Source of the DNA: Halosaccharopolyspora lacisalsi
GTDB lineage: Bacteria; Actinomycetota; Actinomycetes; Mycobacteriales; Pseudonocardiaceae
NCBI RefSeq assembly: GCF_014137975.1
Contig: NZ_JACGWZ010000004.1
Span: 310,001 to 374,000, forward strand
Direction of reading: 5' to 3'
DNA length: 64,000 nt
In this document: positions 1 to 10,488 of the stretch, piece after piece
Numbering within the stretch: position 1 is the stretch's first letter
Layout: every line of letters begins with the position of its first letter
Notes under the pieces: model-generated
Databases searched by the model: none
What the model was told of the DNA's origin: nothing
The model's input: only the letters and a program-made list of their open reading frames with translations
Position numbers and translations under genes: made by a program

Positions 1-1086
1 AGTACGAGTCAGAACAGCGCCGACACGACGGTGGCCGCCGCCGAGGTCGCGGTGTGTCACCCCGAGGGCGGGGACACGGTGTTCACCGGCGACCGCGGCT
101 CGGCGATCACCGAGATGGCCAAGGCGTTCACCCGCTTCCTGTCCGGGCGCGCGGACGTCGACGGGGTGCTCGGACTCGGTGGCTCCGGTGGTACCGCCGT
201 GATCACCCCCGCGCTGCGGCAGCTTCCGGTCGGCGTCCCCAAGTTCATGGTTTCCACGGTGGCCTCCGGAGACGTCTCGGCCTACGTCGACGCCAGCGAC
301 ATCGCGATGTTCCCCTCGGTCACCGACGTGGCGGGGTTGAACCGGATCTCGCGGCGGGTGTTGGCCAACGCCGCCCACGCCCTCGCGGGAGCGCTCGTGC
401 ACCGGGCACCGGAAGGCGCGGACAAGCCGGCCCTGGCGCTGTCGATGTTCGGTGTGACGACCCCGTGCGTGAGCTCGGTGGCCGATCGGCTCGAAGCCGA
501 GTACGACCCGCTGGTGTTCCACGCGACCGGCACGGGCGGCCGGGCCATGGAAAAGCTCGTCGACGACGGAATGATCGCGGCGGTCCTGGACGTCACCACC
601 ACCGAGGTGTGCGACCTCCTCGTCGGCGGGGTGATGAGCGCGGGCCAGCAGCGGTTGGACGCGATCGCTCGCACCAGGGTGCCTTACGTCGGTTCCTGCG
701 GTGCCCTGGATATGGTGAACTTCGGTGCCGAGGACACGGTCCCGCAGCAGTACCGGCAGCGGAACCTGTACGTGCACAATCCCCAGGTCACCCTGATGCG
801 CACGACCCCGGACGAGTGCCGCCGTATCGGCGGTTTCCTCGCGGCCAAGCTCAACGCGTGCGCCGGCCCGGTCCGCTTCCTGCTGCCCGAGGGCGGGGTG
901 TCCCTGCTGGACGCCCCCGGGCAACCGTTCCACGATCCCGAGGCCGATGCGGCACTGTTCGAAACCCTGGAGCGCGAGGTGCGCCAGAGCGAGCGCCGCC
1001 GGATCGTGCGCTGCCCGCACAATGTCAACGATCCCGAATTCGCCCACGAGCTGGTGGCGACGCTGCGAGAGGTGGTGGACTCGTGA
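1..1086 (+). CDS. Tm-1-like (UPF0261) protein, 5'-truncated by the window
   Basis: The reading frame is open from base 1, so the gene starts left of the window; a GTG at 31 is available but would remove the N-terminal part of this roughly 400-residue family. Visible family features are the glycine-rich [10 protein letters not shown] segment, the FGVTTPCV segment and the C-terminal FLLPEGGVS motif. The family is named after the tomato Tm-1 virus-resistance protein, whose N-terminal domain binds nucleotide; the bacterial role is not established. The stop codon overlaps the GTG start of the next gene (GTGA), and in fungi and plants the two domains are fused, so the products very likely act together. 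The family call is firm; the function is unknown. Confidence 0.85.
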   Translation, partial: STSQNSADTTVAAAEVAVCHPEGGDTVFTGDRGSAITEMAKAFTRFLSGRADVDGVLGLGGSGGTAVITPALRQLPVGVPKFMVSTVASGDVSAYVDASDIAMFPSVTDVAGLNRISRRVLANAAHALAGALVHRAPEGADKPALALSMFGVTTPCVSSVADRLEAEYDPLVFHATGTGGRAMEKLVDDGMIAAVLDVTTTEVCDLLVGGVMSAGQQRLDAIARTRVPYVGSCGALDMVNFGAEDTVPQQYRQRNLYVHNPQVTLMRTTPDECRRIGGFLAAKLNACAGPVRFLLPEGGVSLLDAPGQPFHDPEADAALFETLEREVRQSERRRIVRCPHNVNDPEFAHELVATLREVVDS

Positions 1087-1919
1087 GCCGCACGGAGCTC
1101 ATGGAGCGTTTTCGAGCCAAGGTGTCCCGTGGTGAACCGATCGTCGGTGGCGGTGCGGGTACCGGACTGTCGGCCAAGTGCGAGGAAGCCGGCGGCATCG
1201 ACCTCATCGTGATCTACAACTCCGGTCGCTACCGGATGGCCGGACGCGGTTCGCTGGCCGGACTGCTGGCCTACGGCAACGCCAACGACATCGTGGTCGA
1301 GATGGCCGGGGAGGTCCTCCCGGTGGTCGAGCACACGCCGGTGCTGGCCGGGGTCAACGGTACGGACCCGTTCCTGATGCGCGGGCGCTTCCTGAACGAG
1401 CTCCGCGACCTCGGTTTCGCCGGAATCCAGAACTTCCCCACCGTCGGCCTCATCGACGGCACCTTCCGGGCGAACCTGGAGGAGACGGGGATGAGCTACG
1501 AGCGCGAGGTGGAACTGATCGCGGCCGCTGCCGAGGCGGACCTGCTGACCACGCCCTACGTCTTCTCCGCCGCGGACGCCAGGGCGATGACCCGAGCGGG
1601 GGCCGACATCGTCGTCTGCCACATGGGTCTGACCACCGGCGGTTCGATCGGTGCGGAGACGGCGGGCGGCCTCGACGACTGCGTCGTCGCGATCGACGAG
1701 TGGTCGCGTGCCGCCATCGAGGTGCGCGACGACGTGCTCGTACTCTGCCACGGCGGTCCCATCGCCACGCCCGAGGACGCTTCCTACGTGCTGTCCCGGA
1801 CGAGCAACTGCCACGGTTTCTACGGCGCCAGCAGCATGGAGCGCCTTCCCGCCGAACAGGCGCTGACCCGACGGACCGAGGAGTTCACCGACGTGACCGT
1901 TCAACGGAGGCAGTCATGA
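1083..1919 (+). CDS. Phosphoenolpyruvate hydrolase-like TIM-barrel protein
   Basis: A 278-residue protein starting at GTG 1083, which overlaps the upstream stop by four bases. It matches the PEP-hydrolase-like TIM-barrel family, the usual partner of the Tm-1-like protein: an N-terminal [14 protein letters not shown] segment, an [18 protein letters not shown] motif, then [13 protein letters not shown] and a C-terminal CHGGPI segment. An in-frame extension back to base 54 exists but is a shadow of the first gene. Together with its neighbours it forms a translationally coupled three-gene unit. The name reflects barrel similarity to PEP mutase and hydrolase-type enzymes; the actual substrate cannot be told from sequence. 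Confidence 0.85.
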   Translation: MSRTELMERFRAKVSRGEPIVGGGAGTGLSAKCEEAGGIDLIVIYNSGRYRMAGRGSLAGLLAYGNANDIVVEMAGEVLPVVEHTPVLAGVNGTDPFLMRGRFLNELRDLGFAGIQNFPTVGLIDGTFRANLEETGMSYEREVELIAAAAEADLLTTPYVFSAADARAMTRAGADIVVCHMGLTTGGSIGAETAGGLDDCVVAIDEWSRAAIEVRDDVLVLCHGGPIATPEDASYVLSRTSNCHGFYGASSMERLPAEQALTRRTEEFTDVTVQRRQS

Positions 1920-2353
1920 CCCAGTCCTACGCGAGTACCGTGATCGCGGCCGGCGCCGAACGGGTGTGGGAGGTCGTGCGCGACTTCGACGGCCTGCCGA
2001 CGTGGCACCCCGGCATCGCCTCCAGCGAGATCGAGCAGGGCCGCGGTGCGGCCGAGGTGGGGTGCGTCCGCCACCTGACGCTGCCGGACGGGGGCTCGAT
2101 CCGCGAGCGGCTCCTGACGCTCGACGACGTCGAGCGCTCCTACACCTACGAGATACTGCGGGCTCCGTTCCCCGTTCGCCGGTACCGGGCGACGATCCGC
2201 GTCGCACCGGTCACCGAGACCGGGCGGGCCTTCGTCGAGTGGTACGCGCACTACGACGCCGAGGCCGCGGACGAGGCCGAGCTGGACGAAACGTTCGCCT
2301 CCGGCGTCTTCGCTTCCGGGCTGCGCGGCTTGAGCGAGTACCTGGCCGGATAA
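1916..2353 (+). CDS. SRPBCC-fold (START/Bet v1-like) protein
   Basis: A 145-residue protein of the helix-grip SRPBCC superfamily, polyketide-cyclase/MxaD-like type. It opens with the typical ANRVWE-like helix ([22 protein letters not shown]), followed by [16 protein letters not shown] and a C-terminal amphipathic helix ending GLRGLSEYL. These proteins bind small hydrophobic ligands in an internal cavity. The ATG overlaps the preceding TGA (ATGA), making it the third member of the Tm-1-like operon. Its presence suggests the operon handles a small organic ligand, but which one is unknown. Confidence 0.8.
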   Translation: MTQSYASTVIAAGAERVWEVVRDFDGLPTWHPGIASSEIEQGRGAAEVGCVRHLTLPDGGSIRERLLTLDDVERSYTYEILRAPFPVRRYRATIRVAPVTETGRAFVEWYAHYDAEAADEAELDETFASGVFASGLRGLSEYLAG

Positions 2354-2426
2354 CAGGGCTTTGATCACCCGTGACTCTTCGTTTCGTACGGTCTGACACC
2401 GAGCAGACACGGCGGCCGTTAGAGTC

Positions 2427-3425
2427 ATGCGCGTGCCAAGCAGCGATATACTCTCCGTAGCATCCGTCGCTCAGTCCGACATCGGACGTGTCGTGGTGAC
2501 CGGCGGATGCGGTTTTGTCGGTCGGTCAGTAGTACGCGCGTTCGTCGATCGCGGCATTCCGGTGACCGTGGTCGATTACCGACTCCCCGAGGGCTCGGCG
2601 GCCGAGATCCTCAGTCACGACCTCGTGACCCACGTGTGCGGCGACCTCACCGATCCGGCGGTGCGGGAGGACGCCGTCGTGCCGGGGACGGCCGGGATCG
2701 TCCACCTGGCCGCGATCACCTCCGTGCTCCGTTCGGTGGACCAGCCCGCCGAAACCCACGCCAACAACGTGGAGGTCACCCAGGGGCTGCTCGAACTCGC
2801 ACGGCAGCGTGGTGTCGGGCAGTTCGTCTTCGCCTCCACCAACGCCGTGGTCGGTGACATCGGCCGGTCCACGATCTCCGAGGACCTGCCGCTGCGTCCC
2901 CTGACTCCCTACGGCGCGACCAAGGCGGCCTGCGAAATGCTGATGTCCGGCTACGCCGGTGCCTACGGCATCGCCGCCAGCGCGTTGCGCTTCACCAATA
3001 TCTACGGTCCGGGTATGGGGCACAAGGACAGCTTCGTTCCCCGACTGATGCGGGCCGCGCTCTCCGGTGAGGGCGTCGAGGTCTACGGCGACGGCGCGCA
3101 GAGCCGCGACTTCGTCCACATCGACGACGTGGTGCAGGGCATCATGGCCGCATGGGACAAGCAGTACGTCGGGGAAGCCGTGATCGGCTCCGGGCGTTCG
3201 ATCTCGGTGCTGGAGCTCATCGACGCCGTGCGGGGGGCCACCGGTGAGTCGCTGCCGGTCACCCACGTTCCCGCCAAGAACGGGGAGATGCCCGCCGTGA
3301 TCGTGAACATCGACCGGGCGCGTCGCGAGCTCGGCTACACACCGGCGGTGTCGCTGTCCGAGGGCCTGAGTACGGTGTGGCAGGACTTCCGGGAATCCGC
3401 CGTTGCCGTGTCGGGGGCGACATGA
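2427..3425 (+). CDS. NAD-dependent sugar epimerase/dehydratase
   Basis: A 332-residue extended short-chain dehydrogenase of the NDP-sugar epimerase type (GalE/WbpP-like). The Rossmann motif GGCGFVG lies near residue 27. The catalytic tyrosine and lysine sit in TPYGATKAACE, a serine-rich FVFASTNAVVG strand precedes them, and RFTNIYGPG follows. About 20 extra residues precede the Rossmann fold, so a later GTG start (2433 or near 2491) is possible. The stop overlaps the next gene's ATG (ATGA), coupling it to a membrane glycosyltransferase. It probably supplies a nucleotide sugar for that enzyme; epimerase, dehydratase and decarboxylase activities cannot be separated by eye. Confidence 0.88.
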   Translation: MRVPSSDILSVASVAQSDIGRVVVTGGCGFVGRSVVRAFVDRGIPVTVVDYRLPEGSAAEILSHDLVTHVCGDLTDPAVREDAVVPGTAGIVHLAAITSVLRSVDQPAETHANNVEVTQGLLELARQRGVGQFVFASTNAVVGDIGRSTISEDLPLRPLTPYGATKAACEMLMSGYAGAYGIAASALRFTNIYGPGMGHKDSFVPRLMRAALSGEGVEVYGDGAQSRDFVHIDDVVQGIMAAWDKQYVGEAVIGSGRSISVLELIDAVRGATGESLPVTHVPAKNGEMPAVIVNIDRARRELGYTPAVSLSEGLSTVWQDFRESAVAVSGAT

Positions 3426-5719
3426 AAGACGCGCTGGTGCGCACGCTGCGTCGGCACTGGCTGCTGGCGCTGTTCGTGCTCGGCGGGCTCGTGCTGCGTG
3501 GGATCACCGTACAGGCCTACCAGCCGATCCTGCTCTACATCGACTCCTACCGGTACCTGACCGACCTCGGGGTCTTCTACCCCGGTGGCATCAATCCCAT
3601 CGGCTACGAGCTCCTGCTGCTGGGGCCGCTGCTGCTGATCGGGAACCTGGGGTTCGTGGCTGTGGTGCAGCACCTGCTGGGGCTGGCGCTGGGTGTGTCC
3701 ATCTACGTGCTGCTGCAACGGCTGGGGTGCCGTCGCTGGATCGCCGCGCTGGCCGCGGCACCGGTGTTGCTCGACGCCTACCAGCTCCAGATCGAGCACC
3801 TGGTCATGTCCGATCTGCTGTTCCAGATCCTGCTGCTGGTCGTGGTGGTGCTGCTGACCTGGTGGGGGACGCCGGGGCCCAAGGTCGCCGCAGTGGCCGG
3901 TGTCGTGCTCGCGACCTCGGTGCTCGTGCGGCTGGTGGGACTGACCCTGATCGTGCCCGCGGGGGTGTTCGTCCTGCTCGCCGCCGGGCTGCGCCCGCAC
4001 GACGGCTGGAAGCGGCGAATGAAGTCCGCCGGAGCTCTCACCGCCGGGTTCGCGGTGATCCTGGGCGGGTACATGGTCTACCACACGATCGCCGTCGGAG
4101 CGCCCGGACTGGGCGGTTCCACCGGCAGCGTCGTCTACGGCCGCACGGCCATGGTCGCCGAGTGCGACAAGCTCGACCTGACTCCGCAACAGCAACGAGT
4201 GTGCCCGGACGAGCCGGTCGCCCAGCGCAAGCTCAACGGCATCGACCACTACATCCACTACTTCCACGACCCCGCCAACGTCGAGAAGCTGCCGGACGGG
4301 TTCGACTACTCCGCCGTGCAGCACACCTTCGCGATGCGGGTGCTGATGCAGCAACCGCTCGACGTCGCCGGCGGTGTCGTCCGGGACTTCCTGAAGGGCT
4401 TCGCCCCGACGAGGACCCAGTCGCCCGGTGACGTGCCGCTGTCCCGCTGGCAGTTCCAGACCCACTACCCGATGAACGGCGAGCCCGAGCACTACGTCAA
4501 GGGGTGGCTGGAGCTCTACGGCGACGGCACCTACTCGGTCGACCAGCAGCTCGCCGGTTTCCTGCGCACCTACCAGCTGAACGGTGGGTACGCGCCCGGT
4601 ACCGCCCTCGGGGGCGCGCTGTTGATCGCGGTGGCCGCCGTGCTCGGTGCGGGGCGTGCCAGGAGAACAGGGCTGCGCGCGGTGTGCCTGCTGCCCGCGG
4701 GGCTGGGCTTCACGGTGCTGTTCACCGCGTCGGTCATGGAGTTCTCCTGGCGCTACCAGCTTCCCGGTCTGGTCCTGCTGCCGCTGGCCGGGGCACTGGG
4801 CATCACGGCCATCACCGGGCGCAGACCTCCCGACCCCGCGCCGAGCGCGGCTTCCGTCACGAGCACGAAGGAGAAGGACATGCCCACGACCTCTTCCGAC
4901 GAGGTGGACCGGGCTGCACTGGCCGATTACGCCGAACGCTACGGTGATCGCGGTTTCGCGCCGGTCGTGGTGCTGATCGCCGCCTACAACGAGGAGGACG
5001 CCCTCGGCAAGGTGCTCGGCGGGATGCCGACCTCGAGCTGCGGGCTCGAGGTGGACACGCTGGTCGTCGTCGACGGAGCGACGGACGCCACCGGCGAGGT
5101 CGCACTGAACCACGGCGCCCAGACGTGTGTCGCCCCCACCAACCGCGGACAGGGGGCCGCCCTGCGGCTGGGGTACCGACTGGCCGCCGAGCGCGGTGCC
5201 CGGTACGTCGTGACCACCGACGCCGACGGTCAGTACGACATCACCGAGCTGCCGAAGTTGTTGCGTCCGTTGATCGAGGACGAGGCGGACTTCGTCACCG
5301 GATCCCGGCGGCTCGGCCGCAGCGAGACGACGGACGCGTTGCGGCGGGCCGGGACCTACGTGTTCGCGTGGGTGGTCAGTGCGATGACGAGTCAGCGCAT
5401 CACCGACACCTCGTTCGGCTTCCGCGGCATGAAGGTGGAAGTGGCCGACGCGGTCCGCTTGGAACAGCCGCAGTACCAGTCCTCGGAGCTGCTGGTGGGT
5501 GTTCTCGCCCGTGGATACCGGGTGCTGGAGCAGCCGATGACCATGCACGAGCGCGTGGCCGGCGTCAGCAAGAAGGGCAACAACCTCTTCTACGGCTACC
5601 GCTACACCAAGGTGGTGGTGGGGACGTGGCTGCGGGAGCGTCGGTCTCGCGGCAGGTCCGTCGCGGCGACGGAGACGGCCACGGCGATCAGCGGACCGGC
5701 TCCCGCCGGCGAGCGGTGA
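3422..5719 (+). CDS. GT-C-type membrane glycosyltransferase fused in frame to a GT2 (DPM1-like) transferase
   Basis: One uninterrupted 765-residue frame from ATG 3422, overlapping the epimerase stop. Residues 1-470 are a multi-pass membrane protein with an early YIDSYRY motif in the first loop, as in GT-C enzymes that use polyprenyl-phosphate sugars. Residues 487-765 are a family 2 transferase of dolichol-phosphate mannose synthase type, with VLIAAYNEE, NRGQGAALRLGY, TTDADGQYD and ITDTSFGFRG. At the junction, ATG 4880 is preceded by a good ribosome binding site (GAAGGAG, about 7 bases), so the GT2 domain may also be made separately. The GT2 part would load a lipid carrier and the GT-C part would transfer the sugar. 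The last 32 bases overlap the convergent gtrA gene. Confidence 0.85.
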   Translation: MKDALVRTLRRHWLLALFVLGGLVLRGITVQAYQPILLYIDSYRYLTDLGVFYPGGINPIGYELLLLGPLLLIGNLGFVAVVQHLLGLALGVSIYVLLQRLGCRRWIAALAAAPVLLDAYQLQIEHLVMSDLLFQILLLVVVVLLTWWGTPGPKVAAVAGVVLATSVLVRLVGLTLIVPAGVFVLLAAGLRPHDGWKRRMKSAGALTAGFAVILGGYMVYHTIAVGAPGLGGSTGSVVYGRTAMVAECDKLDLTPQQQRVCPDEPVAQRKLNGIDHYIHYFHDPANVEKLPDGFDYSAVQHTFAMRVLMQQPLDVAGGVVRDFLKGFAPTRTQSPGDVPLSRWQFQTHYPMNGEPEHYVKGWLELYGDGTYSVDQQLAGFLRTYQLNGGYAPGTALGGALLIAVAAVLGAGRARRTGLRAVCLLPAGLGFTVLFTASVMEFSWRYQLPGLVLLPLAGALGITAITGRRPPDPAPSAASVTSTKEKDMPTTSSDEVDRAALADYAERYGDRGFAPVVVLIAAYNEEDALGKVLGGMPTSSCGLEVDTLVVVDGATDATGEVALNHGAQTCVAPTNRGQGAALRLGYRLAAERGARYVVTTDADGQYDITELPKLLRPLIEDEADFVTGSRRLGRSETTDALRRAGTYVFAWVVSAMTSQRITDTSFGFRGMKVEVADAVRLEQPQYQSSELLVGVLARGYRVLEQPMTMHERVAGVSKKGNNLFYGYRYTKVVVGTWLRERRSRGRSVAATETATAISGPAPAGER

Positions 5720-6152
5720 ACACCACGCGGTCGAACAGGAAGAACTTCACCACGAACATCACCAGGTAAGTACCGAGGAAGGCCCCCCAGACCAGGATCA
5801 CCTGTCCCGGGGGCGACTGCGGGAACAGCCGCAGTGCCAGTGTTTCGGTGTTGCTCGTCGCTAGGGCGGCGAGCAACGCCGTGCTCACCGAAACCATCGC
5901 GAAGCGCAGTAGTTGTCCGCGTAGTTCCGCGCTCCCTCCACCGCCCCAGGTTCGGCGGTTGAGCAGGAAGTTCGGTATCGCACCGGCCAGCCATGCCAGC
6001 ACTGTGGAGGTCACGGGGAGTGCCCCGAGCGCGTAAGAAGCGAGGAAGACGAGCTGACTGGCCGTGGTCGCCACCGCCGAGGCCGCCACGAAGCGCCGGA
6101 GCAGCCGTCCGTAGCGTCCCTTCGATCGTGTCTCGTCGACGTTCTGCTGCAC
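5688..6152 (-). CDS. GtrA-family membrane protein
   Basis: A 154-residue protein with four predicted membrane segments and the GtrA hallmark AIPNFLLNRRTW in the second helix pair. GtrA proteins help flip or retain polyprenyl-linked sugars, and commonly sit beside DPM1-like GT2 genes, as here. I chose GTG 6152 because GGAACGAG lies just upstream and because the longer frame (to 6431) adds 93 low-complexity residues not seen in the family. It is convergent with the glycosyltransferase gene and overlaps its 3' end by 32 bases. Confidence 0.88.
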   Translation of the reverse strand: MQQNVDETRSKGRYGRLLRRFVAASAVATTASQLVFLASYALGALPVTSTVLAWLAGAIPNFLLNRRTWGGGGSAELRGQLLRFAMVSVSTALLAALATSNTETLALRLFPQSPPGQVILVWGAFLGTYLVMFVVKFFLFDRVVFTARRREPVR

Positions 6153-6458
6153 GCCTCGTTCCTTCCGGGCACGGCTCGCCGGACCGCGACTCTGTTCACG
6201 TTCATCGAACACGGCGGTTGCCCTCGGTGATTGTCGGGACCGCCTTCGCCGGAGGCCCGATGGATGAGAACATACCTTTCGTATCGAATGGGTGTGTGCG
6301 GGTGCGGAGGTCATCGGGGCGTCTTCACCACACCCACACAGCGTGTTGCCTATCATTCCGGGGACCCGGTCTGATGGGAAGGTGTCAATAAGCGTTGACG
6401 GAGACGGTGTCATGAGTACGTCGACGGACAACCACGAACACCGGTAACGTCAGCATAA

Positions 6459-7646
<1,188 letters not shown>

Positions 7647-7656
7647 GTTAGTTCGG

Positions 7657-7703
7657 GTGGCCGCGAGGCGATACCGGACGAGCGGTAGGAGCCTCGCGGC
7701 CAC
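7657..7703. terminator. Bidirectional hairpin terminator
   Basis: A perfect 13-bp inverted repeat (arms 7657-7669 and 7691-7703, left arm gtggccgcgaggc, 21-base loop) lies just after the sqdB stop and before the convergent sulfite-carrier stop. It has no T-run, as is usual in high-GC actinobacteria. Confidence 0.65.
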
Positions 7704-7742
7704 TTCGTCAGCAGTGATTCGCGGGCCGGGTCGGAAGCTCGA

Positions 7743-8675
7743 TCACAGTGCCGGTTCGGCCCGCCTTTCCGGCTCGACCCGCTTCTCCTGCTCGGCCGCC
7801 TCGGATGCGGACTCCTCGACCGGCCCGCGACGAACCCTGCGCAGGGCCTGGACGAGAGCCGTCGCCCACACCACGACGGTGATGGCGTAGATGCTCCAGG
7901 CCGTTGTCACGGGCAGCTCGAGACTGGTCACCAGTGTTCGCAGGTTTGTCAGCACGATCATTCCGCCCGCGCCGACTCCGATCAGGTGCGTCGGCACGAT
8001 CCGCACCAGGTAGGCGGCCAGCGGCGCGGCGATGACGCCCCCGAGCAACAGTCCGCCCACGACGGGCCAGGACAACCCCGAGCGGCCGAGCGCCATCAGG
8101 AAACCGGCGCTGGCCGCCAGTCCGATCAGTAGTTCGCTGGTGTCGACCGAGCCCACGACCTTGCGCGGTTCGACCTTGCCGGTGCTCAGCAGGGTCGGCG
8201 TGGACACCGGCCCCCAGCCGCCGCCACCCGTGGCGTCGAGAAATCCCGCGACGAGCCCGAGCGGTGCCAACAGCTTGGGACTGACTCCTGTCGTGCCGCG
8301 TCGGCGCACCGTGCGGAAGGCGAACCGGATGAGCACGTAGACCCCGAGCACCAGGAGCACCGCGGCCATCCAGGGTTTGGCGATCGCCGTGGACAGGTTG
8401 CTCAGCGCCGTGGCTCCCAGGAACGCCCCGACAGCACCGGGCACTCCCATTGTCATCACGATTCTGAGGTCCACGTTGCCGAGCTTGTAGTGCGACAGTC
8501 CGGAGGCGGCGGCCGTGCCGATTTCGGCCAGGTGCACCGAGGCCGAGGTCAGCGCGGGCGTGAGGCCGGCCGCGAACAGGATGGTCGTCGAGGTGGCTCC
8601 GTAAGCCATGCCCAGGGAGCCGTCGATCAGCTGCGCGAAAAAGCCGCCGAGCGCGAAGAGCAGGAAGGCTTGCAC
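7743..8675 (-). CDS. TauE/SafE-family sulfite-type exporter
   Basis: A 310-residue membrane protein with about eight hydrophobic segments. Internal repeat motifs are typical of TauE/SafE carriers: an N-terminal GGFFAQLIDGSLGMAYG and a mid-protein AGFLDATGGGGWGP. The family moves sulfite, sulfoacetate or related anions; direction is often uncertain. The start is GTG 8675 with GGAG six bases upstream. The charged C-terminal tail (residues 285-310) is cytoplasmic-looking. It is convergent with sqdB, whose product consumes sulfite, and is preceded 81 bases upstream by a cysteine-containing leader peptide. Together these suggest control by sulfur supply. Confidence 0.88.
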   Translation of the reverse strand: MQAFLLFALGGFFAQLIDGSLGMAYGATSTTILFAAGLTPALTSASVHLAEIGTAAASGLSHYKLGNVDLRIVMTMGVPGAVGAFLGATALSNLSTAIAKPWMAAVLLVLGVYVLIRFAFRTVRRRGTTGVSPKLLAPLGLVAGFLDATGGGGWGPVSTPTLLSTGKVEPRKVVGSVDTSELLIGLAASAGFLMALGRSGLSWPVVGGLLLGGVIAAPLAAYLVRIVPTHLIGVGAGGMIVLTNLRTLVTSLELPVTTAWSIYAITVVVWATALVQALRRVRRGPVEESASEAAEQEKRVEPERRAEPAL

Positions 8676-8756
8676 GATGTCTCCGGTGAACGGTCGGGCC
8701 GACAGCGCGGATGCTGCCGCCGGAAGCCGACGAGCGTGAGAACTATGGCCGTGGAA

Positions 8757-8849
8757 TCAGCGAGCGGCCCGACATCCTGCGGATACCACGCGGAGCAGGT
8801 CGACGTGCAGGCGCTGCACCAGCAGCGGCCGTCGATCCTCGCGTGTCAT
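8757..8849 (-). CDS. Cysteine-containing leader peptide (HVDL-R...CR type)
   Basis: A 30-codon frame starting at ATG 8849 and ending at TGA 8757, 81 bases before the TauE/SafE gene. The peptide ends LHVDLLRVVSAGCRAAR, which matches the short actinobacterial leader peptides with an R-x-HVDL-x-R core and a Cys-Arg near the end that precede sulfur assimilation genes. Such leaders are thought to let ribosome stalling at the cysteine codon adjust expression of the downstream gene. No strong ribosome binding site is visible, so translation may be leaderless. I am fairly sure of the family resemblance; regulation by cysteine is inferred. Confidence 0.7.
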   Translation of the reverse strand: MTREDRRPLLVQRLHVDLLRVVSAGCRAAR

Positions 8850-9485
8850 GGTCACCAGTGAATCAGATCAAGTCCTCGTGGGGGGCCGGTTCCCATACTC
8901 CGAGAGCCGGGTCCGCGGCTCCCGTTTCACCGCTCAGCAGGAGCAAACCCGAGCTACTTTCGTCATTGGTGGTGAAGGTCACTTTTCGCGGTCTCGTGGC
9001 GGTGTTCCCGGCGCGGCCGGGGAGGCGTGACCACCCGTGAACGTGCTGCGTAGTTCCGGGGCGACCGCGGGTAGACATCATCTTCCGCCTGATCGATTCC
9101 GCGCCGGAGATCGATCCCGCTTCGGGAGCCCGCGCCGAGGAGGCGTTTCTGACCTGGGGAAAAGCGTCTCTGGTGGTTATTCGCCGCGATGGAAGTCGTA
9201 TTCGCAAGATCATGACTCGCAGTAGCGGAATGATCGGGGAGACCAAGTAGGCGTTTGGTTGCTTCGTTACCTGAAGGTCATCTTTGGTGGGCACTCTGTG
9301 TGTTTGAGTAACTCGCCAGGGTGGGTCCGACCAGGACCAAAAGGGTGAAGGTTTGAGGTAGTTAGTGACACTCCGCTACATTCTCGGCGTACGTCACGGT
9401 TTGGTCACGACACATCTCGCCCCCGAGAGATGTACCCGACCCCCGACGGGCAGTGACCGGACCTCCCCGAGACGGAAAGGCGAAC
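8850..9485. other. 636-bp intergenic region without a convincing gene
   Basis: This stretch separates the divergent leader peptide/TauE unit from the M23 peptidase gene. Short open frames exist on both strands (for example 8863-9294 on the minus strand), but they lack family features, plausible starts and typical third-position GC. It is less GC-rich than its surroundings. A 7-bp hairpin at 9412-9433 (acatctc/gagatgt) lies about 50 bases before the peptidase start. I could not find the conserved core of the c-di-AMP riboswitch that often precedes actinobacterial cell-wall hydrolases. Confidence 0.5.
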
Positions 9486-10466
9486 ATGGGCAAGTACAAC
9501 GAGGAGGGTGGCCAGCGCAAGCTCCCCGCCCTCCGGGGATACCTGCCGAACTCCCTCCGGCCCGGCGCTTCGTCGGACGACTCCCCCCGTAACCCGATCC
9601 GCAACAAGGTCCTCGCCGCCGTGGTGGCTACCGGCGCTGTCGCCGCAGTAGGAGCTCCGTTGGCGATCAACGCCACCGGTTCCGAGGACACCGCCGCTCA
9701 GGCCGTTCAGCCTGTCGTCAAGCAGCAGTCGCTCGGCGCTCCGGCCGGAGGCCCCGACGGCCCCCAGAGCCCGCCGCCCGCGGTCGAACTGCACGGCGCC
9801 CAGGATCCGGCCAACGCTCCGGCTCCGCCCCAGCCGGAGGCCAAGAGCAAGCCCGCACCCGCTCCGAAGGAGCAGGCGGGAGCCAAGAGCGAGCCCGCGC
9901 CTTCTCCGGCGGAGAAGAAGGCGCAGCAGCAGGCGATCGAGGACCAGATCGCCAAGAAGAAGGCCTACGCCGCGAAGAAGGCGGCTGAGCAGAAGGCGGC
10001 TGAGCAGGAGGCCGCTCCGGCCCCGGCGCCCGCTCCGGCGGCGAAGGCGGCTCCGGCTCCCCAGGCGAAGGCCGCTCCCGCCCCCAGCGGCAAGCTGACG
10101 CAGGGCCACCTCACCTCCGGGTATCACTCCCGGGGCGGTTCGCACGCCGGTATCGACATCGGTGCCGGCACGGGAACGCCGATCCACGCCCCCACCGGCG
10201 GTGAAGTGATCAGTTCCGGCCCGGCCAGCGGCTTCGGCAAGTGGGTCCGGGTTCAGCACGACGACGGCAAGGTGACCGTTTACGGCCACATCAACACCTC
10301 GTCGGTCAGCGTGGGCCAGCGCGTGGAGGCGGGTCAGCAGATCGCCACCGTCGGCAGTCGCGGCCAGTCCACCGGCCCGCACCTGCACTTCGAGGTGAGG
10401 TTGGCTCCCGGTGGCCAGGAGATCAACCCGTTGTCCTGGCTGCAGCAGTACGGCATCAGCTACTGA
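9486..10466 (+). CDS. Secreted M23 (LytM-like) metallopeptidase
   Basis: A 326-residue protein starting at ATG 9486, after GGAAAGG. A membrane segment or uncleaved signal lies near residues 40-60 (VLAAVVATGAVAAVGAPLAI). A long Ala/Pro/Lys/Glu-rich linker (about residues 75-205) could span the cell wall. The C-terminal M23 domain carries zinc ligands in SHAGIDIGAG and GPHLHFEV (HxH). These enzymes cut peptidoglycan cross-bridges or act as activators. An in-frame earlier start at 9453 has no ribosome binding site. A strong hairpin follows the stop. Confidence 0.9.
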   Translation: MGKYNEEGGQRKLPALRGYLPNSLRPGASSDDSPRNPIRNKVLAAVVATGAVAAVGAPLAINATGSEDTAAQAVQPVVKQQSLGAPAGGPDGPQSPPPAVELHGAQDPANAPAPPQPEAKSKPAPAPKEQAGAKSEPAPSPAEKKAQQQAIEDQIAKKKAYAAKKAAEQKAAEQEAAPAPAPAPAAKAAPAPQAKAAPAPSGKLTQGHLTSGYHSRGGSHAGIDIGAGTGTPIHAPTGGEVISSGPASGFGKWVRVQHDDGKVTVYGHINTSSVSVGQRVEAGQQIATVGSRGQSTGPHLHFEVRLAPGGQEINPLSWLQQYGISY

Positions 10467-10488
10467 GTGCCGTCGCGGTGAAAGACCG

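Noticed and set aside
3335-5548. A 737-codon reverse-strand open frame
   Set aside because: Shadow of the GT-C/GT2 gene: low-complexity, His/Gln/Arg-rich translation and no domains.
5689-5719. Overlap of the GT2 and gtrA ends as a frame error
   Set aside because: Both frames are intact and family-like; a 32-base convergent overlap is plausible.
8863-9294. Reverse-strand 143-codon frame
   Set aside because: No family features, no good start, and base composition unlike real genes here.
9270-9485. Possible c-di-AMP riboswitch before the M23 gene
   Set aside because: Family and position invite it, but I could not find the conserved riboswitch core by eye.
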